Source: JADKIH01 sp031427625 (lineage in GTDB: Bacteria; Bacteroidota; Bacteroidia; AKYH767-A; 2013-40CM-41-45). From it: a DNA stretch of 22,139 bases. Position numbers and translations under genes: made by a program. This document shows positions 16,061-22,139 of the stretch, in pieces. Under the pieces are notes generated by a model. That model was not told the DNA's origin and ran no database searches. It saw nothing but the letters and a program-made list of their open reading frames with translations. The number at the start of each line of letters is the position of its first letter. Within the stretch, counting starts at the first letter, position 1. The stretch lies in the NCBI GenBank assembly GCA_031427625.1, contig JANPNV010000003.1:1-22139 (forward strand), given 5' to 3'.

Positions 16061-17503
16061 ATGAAAAAAATTCTCAATTATATTAATGGTGAACTGGCAG
16101 CTCCGCTGAAGGGAAATTATCTTGATAACATCAACCCATCAACAGGAGAAGTTTACAGCCTTATTCCCGATTCTGATGAATCCGATGTTGAGCTTGCAGT
16201 AAAAGCGGCTTCGCATGCATTCGAAGAGTGGTCGGGCATGGCAAAAGAAAAAAGATCGGCGATACTCATCCGTATCTCAGAAATGATAAGTGCCCGCCTC
16301 GAAGAATTCGCGCTCGCTGAATCAATAGACAATGGAAAGCCGGTCACTCTTGCGAGGATTGTTGATATTCCACGTGCCGTTTCTAATTTATATTTCTACG
16401 CTACTGCTGCATTGCATAATGCTACTGAAGCGCATGCAATGGAAAATTCTGCAATCAATTATACGCTTAGGACACCAATAGGAATTGCAGGTTGTATCTC
16501 TCCATGGAACCTGCCATTATATCTTTTCACATGGAAAATCGCGCCGGCGCTCGCAAGTGGAAATTGTGTTGTGGCAAAGCCTTCAGAGGTTACGCCAATG
16601 ACTGCATTTATGCTAAGCCAGGTTTGTATAGAGGCTGGATTACCGAAAGGTGTTCTTAATATCGTTCACGGCATGGGACATAAAGTCGGCATGGCCATCG
16701 TTAGTCATAAAAAAATATCAGCCATTAGTTTTACCGGTGGCACAAAAACGGGCGAGCTCATTGCACGAACTGCAGCTCCTATGTTTAAAAAATTATCACT
16801 CGAATTGGGAGGTAAAAATCCAAATATCATTTTTGCTGATTGTGATTTTGATAAAGCAGTTAAGACATCGATCCGTTCTTCGTTTTCTAATCAAGGAGAA
16901 ATTTGTCTGTGTGGCTCCCGTATTATAGTCGAACGAAGTATCTATGAAAAATTTAAAACTGCCTTTGTCGAAGCAACTAAAAAATTAACAGTCGGTGATC
17001 CGCTCGACGAGAAAATTAAAATAGGAGCGATTGTTTCCAAAACTCATTTCGATAAAATTCTTTCCTGTATTTCTATTGCCCGTGAAGAAGGTGGTAAAAT
17101 TCTTACCGGAGGAAATGCGGTAAATCCTGGTGGCCGATGTAAAAACGGATATTTTATTGAACCGACAGTCATTGAAGGTCTTCCGCATAATTGCCGGACG
17201 AATCAGGAGGAAATATTCGGACCTGTTGTTACCATTATGCCATTTGATACGGAAGAAGAAGCTCTTCTTTATGCGAATTGCACGGAGTATGGACTTGCAG
17301 CAACAATCTGGACAGAAAATTTAAGTCGTGCACACCGTGTCGCTGCCAAAGTTGAGAGCGGCATTATCTGGATTAATTGCTGGCTTGTCCGCGACTTGCG
17401 AACACCATTTGGTGGAATGAAAAATTCTGGGGTGGGTAGAGAAGGCGGCTTTGAAGCGTTGAATTTTTTTACAGAGGAAAAAAATATCTGTATTCACCTT
17501 TAA
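16061..17503 (+). CDS. nbaE: 2-aminomuconate-6-semialdehyde dehydrogenase
   Basis: A 480-aa NAD-dependent aldehyde dehydrogenase expected to oxidise 2-aminomuconate-6-semialdehyde to 2-aminomuconate (EC 1.2.1.32), outpacing the spontaneous cyclisation to picolinate. ALDH hallmarks are ISPWNLPL (N150, oxyanion hole), FTGGTKTG, general base E248 in LELGGKNP, nucleophile C282 in NQGEICLCGSR, and EEIFGPVV. The CLC form of the active-site motif is typical of the ALDH8A1/aminomuconate-semialdehyde group and argues against betaine or generic aldehyde dehydrogenases. A closely related alternative is 2-hydroxymuconic semialdehyde dehydrogenase, but the neighbouring dioxygenase and decarboxylase favour the amino compound. 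It is the second gene of the rightward unit, 12 bases after the SDR. No deaminase follows; the next gene is convergent. Confidence 0.92.
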   Translation: MKKILNYINGELAAPLKGNYLDNINPSTGEVYSLIPDSDESDVELAVKAASHAFEEWSGMAKEKRSAILIRISEMISARLEEFALAESIDNGKPVTLARIVDIPRAVSNLYFYATAALHNATEAHAMENSAINYTLRTPIGIAGCISPWNLPLYLFTWKIAPALASGNCVVAKPSEVTPMTAFMLSQVCIEAGLPKGVLNIVHGMGHKVGMAIVSHKKISAISFTGGTKTGELIARTAAPMFKKLSLELGGKNPNIIFADCDFDKAVKTSIRSSFSNQGEICLCGSRIIVERSIYEKFKTAFVEATKKLTVGDPLDEKIKIGAIVSKTHFDKILSCISIAREEGGKILTGGNAVNPGGRCKNGYFIEPTVIEGLPHNCRTNQEEIFGPVVTIMPFDTEEEALLYANCTEYGLAATIWTENLSRAHRVAAKVESGIIWINCWLVRDLRTPFGGMKNSGVGREGGFEALNFFTEEKNICIHL

Positions 17504-17510
17504 TCATTAT

Positions 17511-17532
17511 CGATTAAAAATAAATTTAATCG
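17511..17532. terminator. Candidate bidirectional terminator between convergent genes
   Basis: A perfect 8-base inverted repeat, cgattaaa (17511-17518) and tttaatcg (17525-17532), with a 6-base loop, fills the 22-base gap between the dehydrogenase stop and the stop of the convergent phosphatase, overlapping the latter's stop codon. It is A/T-rich and lacks a long U tract, so termination is plausible but not certain. Confidence 0.4.
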
Positions 17533-20033
17533 TTGACAACAAATTTTTTGAGGTAGGATCTTTCTCCTGCAATCATCCTGAGAAAATAAATTCCACCGGG
17601 AAGAACTACATCAGACTTATTTAATTTGATTTCGTATTCTCCTTTTTCATGTTCCTCATTCATGATCATATAAACCACACGTCCTGTCATGTCGGTAATC
17701 TCCATTCGTACAGGAGAATTATTTTCTAATACATAACGAATCGTCGATTGAAATAATAATGGGTTTGGAAAAATCTGTAGGGGATCTCCGGCAGGAACAG
17801 CTGGATCCATAGACTCATGTGCTATTTTTTGAAGAGGCGTTCCGTTTTTCTGAATTGTAAACTGGTCGAAGATAGAACCTGTGCTTGTAAGAAATTTGCA
17901 ATCGAGACGATCACCAACGATATCGAGAACCAGTGAGCCAAAAGATGCGATTGATGAAGAATACATTGCATTGTGCGGCCAACCCGATGTTGTGGCTCCT
18001 ATTTGTCCGGATACACCACATACAACATAAACAGTTCCCGAATATGATGGAGAAGATTTTACATACGGTGTAGGAAAAATTCCGCTGCCCGAATTCACAG
18101 CCATTGTTGCTGCATTAAATGATGCCTCCTGTCCGAAATGTCCTTTCAACATCATTGATCTTTCGTAAGAGTGGCTATGCCCTGTTAAGACAAGATCAAC
18201 TTTTTTATTTTCCAGAATTGGAATTATATTACTTCTCATCTGAACCATTTCAATATCAACATCAGAATCATGCGATCCTTTTGAATATGGCGGATGATGA
18301 AAATATACGATTGTCCATCGCTGTGAGTTTGCATCCAGGTCATTCACAAGCCAAGTAGCCATCGCACCATTTGTTGCACGGAATGCTGCATCGGTAGATT
18401 CAAGGCATACAAAATGTATGTTCGCATAATTGAAAGAGTAATATGCTTCTGTATTACTTGGTACACCGCCAACCTCTCCTGCTTTGGGTAATGTAAAATT
18501 GTCGAAGTATGGTCCTGTTTGCGATGTAGCATTCGCTGAATGCAGATCATGATTTCCTGTTGCAGGCCATATCACCCATTTTTTCATTTGATATGGATAA
18601 ATTGAAAATACATTATTGGTATACTCAACATCCGTTCCGTCTGAATAAGCATTATCACCTACCCAAAGCCAGATGTTTGTATTAGCAGAGCCGGCGAAAT
18701 TCGAGTATGCATCTCTTACTGCTCTTTGTCCGGCCGATGCTACGCCAAAGTCGCCGATTGTCCAGATTCGGACAGGGCCCGTTGAACCCACTGGTGGATT
18801 TGTAGTAAAATAATTTCCTGTATCACTCTGAAGAGTAGTTCCTGTTGATCCTATAGAGTAAAAATATTTTGTGTTTGATGATAACCCTGTGAGTTGAACA
18901 ATATGTTCAGTGGTAAAGATGAGATTGTCGGCAGTCATATTCAGATTGCTTGAACTCGTTCCGTATTTAACTCTTGCATCGCTTGGTATTCCTGTTCTCC
19001 AGCGAATGAAAATACTTGACTCGGTTGATTGTTGCAGGTATGGTCCTCTTGTAAGTGCAAGTGTAGAAGTCGTTGTTTGAAAAAGCCTGCTTGTTGTCCA
19101 TGGTCCGGCGCCGGAAGTACAAATTGTCTGTATCTGAAATTCGTAAGTGGTGTTTGACAAAAGTCCGGAAAGTCCTTTTGTATTTGTTGTCGAGGATAAT
19201 GTTGTCCAAACGTTAGAGTAGCGTACCGAATATCGGATATTATAACTGACAGCAGCTGTAACAACTCTCCAGCTACAAATAGCAGAGTTGTATCCGATAT
19301 TAGTGACGAGAAAAAAATATGGATCTGCGATTCCACAACTTGAAGAAAGAGTTGTAAATGAATTCATCGAGCCGTAGGATTGTGCGGGATTGCTTGCACA
19401 AACACTTCTGACCCACCAATCGTATATGGTATTTTGAGCGAGATTTGTTAATGTTAGAGAATGATTCGAGCCAAGAATTTTTTGCCATGCGTAATTTGAC
19501 GTATTACGCGGAACGTATCGGATAAGGAAACTATCTGCTGATACCGTAGGATTCCATGAAATCACTGCAGAGAATGGCCCGATTGAATTTGACTCAGTAT
19601 TATTGGGTATAACACATGGAACCGTTCCTGCACTTGTGGTAAATTGAGCGGGAGTAGATTGATACAAGCCAGATACTCCACCGCTGCAATATGTATGAAT
19701 AACCCAACTGTAACTTGTATTTGGATACAGTCCTGTTACGGTTGTATTTATTGCTGTTCCCGGCTTAATCATCCTGAATTTAAAAGAGTTTGTTCCTGTG
19801 ACATTATATCGTAACAAGAAACTGTCGGCCACAGTTGGCGCCCAGTTTAATATTGCCGAAGTTGTGGTTATGGAAGTAGTATATATGCCAAGTGGAACAT
19901 TACAAGCTGCTGAAACATTACTTATATTGGACAATAAAGATATTGCTGATATCAAAAAAATAAACAGACAGTGGCGCAGACGTAATAATTTCGTCATTCG
20001 TTTGAACATTAAATTTTGAGAGAGTGAATGCAA
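17526..20033 (-). CDS. Secreted purple-acid-phosphatase-like metallophosphoesterase with Fn3 modules and T9SS tail
   Basis: An 835-aa exported protein. The annotated start gives a long leader; M9 or M13 puts a normal signal peptide directly before the hydrophobic stretch (22-36), so the true start may be 24 or 36 bases downstream. Three fibronectin-III-like modules (about 45-135, 140-230, 232-322) precede a purple-acid-phosphatase N-domain (about 327-412). The phosphoesterase core (about 420-710) keeps every metal motif: GDFG (D428), GDNAY (D460, Y463), GNHD (N494, H495), FHHPPYS (H579) and GHSHSYER (H619, H621). It should hydrolyse phosphomonoesters or related compounds outside the cell; the substrate is not known. 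The C-terminus (752-835, QIFPNP to the SYLKKFVVND end) is a T9SS sorting domain. A TAAATTTG word at 20108-20101 may be its -7 element, with no matching -33. Confidence 0.9.
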   Translation of the reverse strand: MHSLSQNLMFKRMTKLLRLRHCLFIFLISAISLLSNISNVSAACNVPLGIYTTSITTTSAILNWAPTVADSFLLRYNVTGTNSFKFRMIKPGTAINTTVTGLYPNTSYSWVIHTYCSGGVSGLYQSTPAQFTTSAGTVPCVIPNNTESNSIGPFSAVISWNPTVSADSFLIRYVPRNTSNYAWQKILGSNHSLTLTNLAQNTIYDWWVRSVCASNPAQSYGSMNSFTTLSSSCGIADPYFFLVTNIGYNSAICSWRVVTAAVSYNIRYSVRYSNVWTTLSSTTNTKGLSGLLSNTTYEFQIQTICTSGAGPWTTSRLFQTTTSTLALTRGPYLQQSTESSIFIRWRTGIPSDARVKYGTSSSNLNMTADNLIFTTEHIVQLTGLSSNTKYFYSIGSTGTTLQSDTGNYFTTNPPVGSTGPVRIWTIGDFGVASAGQRAVRDAYSNFAGSANTNIWLWVGDNAYSDGTDVEYTNNVFSIYPYQMKKWVIWPATGNHDLHSANATSQTGPYFDNFTLPKAGEVGGVPSNTEAYYSFNYANIHFVCLESTDAAFRATNGAMATWLVNDLDANSQRWTIVYFHHPPYSKGSHDSDVDIEMVQMRSNIIPILENKKVDLVLTGHSHSYERSMMLKGHFGQEASFNAATMAVNSGSGIFPTPYVKSSPSYSGTVYVVCGVSGQIGATTSGWPHNAMYSSSIASFGSLVLDIVGDRLDCKFLTSTGSIFDQFTIQKNGTPLQKIAHESMDPAVPAGDPLQIFPNPLLFQSTIRYVLENNSPVRMEITDMTGRVVYMIMNEEHEKGEYEIKLNKSDVVLPGGIYFLRMIAGERSYLKKFVVND

Positions 20034-20157
20034 ATTAACAAAAAATTAACGCTGAGCAAACCATAATTTGGTATTCATCGTTCAAAATTCATTTACGGCT
20101 CAAATTTATTAATTCAATGGAAAGAAGCTGTATTTATCAAACATTATTGAATAAAAA

Positions 20158-20178
20158 ATGCTCGGAAAAACCGGGCAT
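20158..20178 (-). terminator. Rho-independent terminator downstream of the Ig-repeat protein gene
   Basis: Read on the minus strand, an 8-base-pair hairpin (outer A-T pair, one G-T mismatch tolerable as a wobble, 5-base loop) is followed by six T residues and TATT-like sequence (20158 down to about 20149). It begins 26 bases after the stop of the Ig-repeat gene, the right place and orientation. On the plus strand a T run also follows within ten bases, so it could act in both directions. Confidence 0.7.
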
Positions 20179-20204
20179 CGTTCTGTTTTTTTAGCGAATA
20201 ATAT

Positions 20205-22139
20205 TTATTCAACAGTAATACAAAGTGCTTTCATAAAATCCCCGGATCTCACCGTTAATATATAAATTCCACTTGCAAAAGATGACATGTCGAAGACGTT
20301 GGAATTTATTCCGCTAATTAATCTAATGTCTTCTGTAAGAAGTTCCCTACCTGCGATGTCACAAATAGTAACAACAGCCTTCCCCGACTTTTTACTGTCA
20401 AGCTGTATTGTCATTTTATCTCTGACAGGGTTCGGAAACAAATGAATGTTTGCATCAATCGCACTGGCTTCCTGGATTCCAAGAACAAGTGTGAGACTAA
20501 TAGTATCAATAAAGCTGCAACCATTCAGAAAAACTTCTACTGAATAAATTGAAGAGTTGTTTATGGTGATTCTCTGAGTTGTTTCTCCTGTCGACCAATG
20601 ATAGGAATCATAGCCCGAACCCGCATCCAGTACATATGAATTACCGGATTGCACTACTGTGTCATTACCAAGGATAGATAACGGAATTGATGTTACCATT
20701 GCAGTAACAGGCGTCGCCAAACTGGAACAGTTAGCAATTGCTACTGCATAATAAATTGTCGTAGTAGAAATTACAGGAGTAATAAATGAATTTCCTGTTC
20801 CAAGAACAGTTCCGCCCGAAGACTGATCGAACCAATAAACCGGGCTGCCCGCAGTTGCACTCAGCAAAGCGCTTCCGCTTCCGCATAAACTTACATCTAC
20901 ACCTGAAGGCTGAGGTGGTAAAGCATCTATAATGGCAGCAACTGGCGTTCTTGAACTCGAACAAATATCAAACGACTCCGCATAGAATGTTGTGGTATTA
21001 TTAATCACGGGTGTTAAGAACAATGAACCTGTTCCGAGTGATGTTCCCCCTGTAGCTGCGCTATACCAAACAACCTGGAAATTAGATGTTGCATATAATG
21101 ACACCTGACCGCCTCCGCAATGTATACTATCCGATGCTGTCGGAGGCGCAGGAATTGGATTTACTGATGCTATAACAGGAACACGGGCACTTGCGCAACC
21201 ATTATTTGATTCAGCATAATATGTTCTTGACGCTGATAAAACAGGAGTAAGAAAATTAACTCCGCTTCCAACTTGATTTCCCGCAACAATTGAATCGAAC
21301 CAGAATACTGGTGCAAAAGAACTAGCAGTCAAAACCAATGAACCTGTTCCGCATCGTGAAGCAGTATTTACTACCGGTGAAGGTGATGATGATATTACCA
21401 CATCAACGGCTATTCTTTCGCTCGGACAAATATCTCCGGCTTGCAGATAGTATGTTGTATCATGTGGAATATAACCTGTAACAAATACATCTCCTGTGTA
21501 AATTAATGCTCCGCTTACTGCATCATTGTACCAGTAAATAGTTGCCGTATCGGTTGCATTTAAAACTACCGCGCCGGGGCCGCATTGTGTAATGTTCGAA
21601 ATGACTGGAACGGAAGTCACAGGATTGATTACGACATCAACGGCAACTTGCGCACTCGGACAAGAAAGACTTGACTGAACAAAATAAGTAGTTGAACTGG
21701 TCAATGATGGAGTTGTAAATGTCGAACCCGTTCCAACGATATTTCCATTAGGAGCATCAAACCAATAAATAGAATCAGATGCAACGGCACTTAATGTTAC
21801 AGAACCATCTCCGCAACGATTCACTGAAGACGCAACTGGAGCCTGACCGGATGTTACGATTGAAACTACCAGCGTATCGGAAATAGAAGAACATCCATGA
21901 TCGATAATTCTGACTGTATAAGATCCACTTTGTGTGACAGTATAAAATGTATCTGTTGCTGATGAAATATCATTATTATTTCGTCTCCATTGGTATGTAT
22001 ATCCGGGCGTACTATTAAATGTTAGTGTTGTGCTTGAGCCAGGACAGAATGTTGAATTTCCGGAAATGTGAGTTGGAGTAGAAATAGAAAGTGAATATAC
22101 TCTTCCGGGCGAACCACCGATACATCCTGCAAACCAACT
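20205..22139 (-). CDS. Large secreted Ig_7-repeat protein with T9SS sorting domain, C-terminal part (N-terminus beyond right edge)
   Basis: The frame stays open without a stop from the right edge to 20205: 644 residues, and no start codon need be assumed inside the window. Residues about 20-100 form a PKD/Ig-like module (YTYQWRR, GSYTVRIID). Five tandem Ig_7-type units of 77-78 residues follow (about 107-483), each opening with a CGxG motif and holding a second Cys about 52 residues later. A further module with DSYHWSTGETTQ (about 490-555) comes next. The C-terminus (567-644, HLFPNPVRDK to ALCITVE) is a type A T9SS sorting domain. The protein is presumably a surface adhesin or matrix-like protein delivered by type IX secretion. 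Ligand and any N-terminal catalytic domain are outside what is visible. It is followed by a good terminator, and the phosphatase gene beyond it is probably transcribed separately. Confidence 0.88.
   Translation of the reverse strand, partial: SWFAGCIGGSPGRVYSLSISTPTHISGNSTFCPGSSTTLTFNSTPGYTYQWRRNNNDISSATDTFYTVTQSGSYTVRIIDHGCSSISDTLVVSIVTSGQAPVASSVNRCGDGSVTLSAVASDSIYWFDAPNGNIVGTGSTFTTPSLTSSTTYFVQSSLSCPSAQVAVDVVINPVTSVPVISNITQCGPGAVVLNATDTATIYWYNDAVSGALIYTGDVFVTGYIPHDTTYYLQAGDICPSERIAVDVVISSSPSPVVNTASRCGTGSLVLTASSFAPVFWFDSIVAGNQVGSGVNFLTPVLSASRTYYAESNNGCASARVPVIASVNPIPAPPTASDSIHCGGGQVSLYATSNFQVVWYSAATGGTSLGTGSLFLTPVINNTTTFYAESFDICSSSRTPVAAIIDALPPQPSGVDVSLCGSGSALLSATAGSPVYWFDQSSGGTVLGTGNSFITPVISTTTIYYAVAIANCSSLATPVTAMVTSIPLSILGNDTVVQSGNSYVLDAGSGYDSYHWSTGETTQRITINNSSIYSVEVFLNGCSFIDTISLTLVLGIQEASAIDANIHLFPNPVRDKMTIQLDSKKSGKAVVTICDIAGRELLTEDIRLISGINSNVFDMSSFASGIYILTVRSGDFMKALCITVE
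20691..21824 (-). repeat. Five tandem Ig_7-type coding repeats, 77-78 residues each
   Basis: Within the partial protein, Cys-Gly openings recur at residues 109, 186, 263, 341 and 419, and the second Cys of each unit at 160, 238, 315, 393 and 471. The even period and paired cysteines suggest one disulfide per beta-sandwich. Shared motifs are YWFD/WY near residue 20 of a unit, GTG near 30 and TTxYY(A/V) near 45. The units differ clearly in DNA sequence, so this is old duplication, not a recent DNA repeat. Confidence 0.85.

Noticed and set aside
18941..19336. 131-residue open frame on the minus strand inside the phosphatase gene
   Set aside because: It is an alternative frame of the well-supported 835-aa phosphatase gene, with no signal peptide or motif of its own.
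20205..21824. A GTG at 21824 as the start of the Ig-repeat protein
   Set aside because: The frame continues without a stop to the right edge with clear Ig/PKD-like sequence, so this GTG is an internal valine codon and the gene is partial.
20691..21824. CRISPR-like periodicity
   Set aside because: The period is about 231-234 bases, lies in a coding frame and reflects protein domains; no short identical DNA repeats with unique spacers were seen anywhere in the window.

Overview
The window looks like a piece of a Bacteroidota chromosome, probably from a Chitinophagales/Sphingobacteriales-like or related lineage. Three proteins end in type IX secretion (T9SS) sorting domains (xxFPNP/xxYPNP followed by a xGIYxxR-type strand). 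There are Ig_7-type adhesin repeats and a choice-of-anchor V protein. Shine-Dalgarno sequences are weak, and the few promoter-like words resemble the Bacteroidota -7 element TAnnTTTG. The lineage is inferred from these traits, not from a marker-gene comparison.

Left region (1-5106, all minus strand): a probable DNA-modification/defence pair. A 1122-aa fusion of a phospholipase-D-like nuclease domain and an SNF2-type helicase is followed 8 bases downstream by an Eco57I-type N6-adenine DNA methyltransferase. The methyltransferase runs off the left edge; only its first 576 codons are here. A 541-base gene-free spacer (5107-5647) follows, carrying an imperfect inverted repeat flanked by 11-base direct repeats.

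Centre-left (5648-9553, minus): an OmpR-type response regulator, a two-transmembrane histidine kinase overlapping it by 4 bases, and, 40 bases further on, the long (633-aa) Bacteroidota form of a PurF-like amidophosphoribosyltransferase. A choice-of-anchor V/T9SS protein (9707-10558, plus) is divergent from this block.

Centre-right (10782-17503): a lower kynurenine (tryptophan) catabolic cluster on two divergent transcription units. Leftward: 3-hydroxyanthranilate 3,4-dioxygenase, a TMTC-like membrane TPR protein, 2-amino-3-carboxymuconate-6-semialdehyde decarboxylase, and a DUF1223 thioredoxin-fold protein. Rightward: an SDR with a non-canonical active site, and 2-aminomuconate-6-semialdehyde dehydrogenase. 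The three recognised enzymes catalyse consecutive steps from 3-hydroxyanthranilate to 2-aminomuconate. The upper pathway and a 2-aminomuconate deaminase are not in this window.

Right region (17526-22139, minus): a secreted purple-acid-phosphatase-like protein with fibronectin-III-like modules and a T9SS tail, then a large Ig_7-repeat T9SS protein whose N-terminus lies beyond the right edge. A rho-independent terminator sits just downstream of the latter.

The items most worth a second look are the PLD-SNF2/methyltransferase pair, the SDR lacking the Tyr-x-x-x-Lys catalytic pair inside the kynurenine cluster, the TMTC-like membrane protein embedded in that operon, and the repeat in the spacer at about 5.2 kb.
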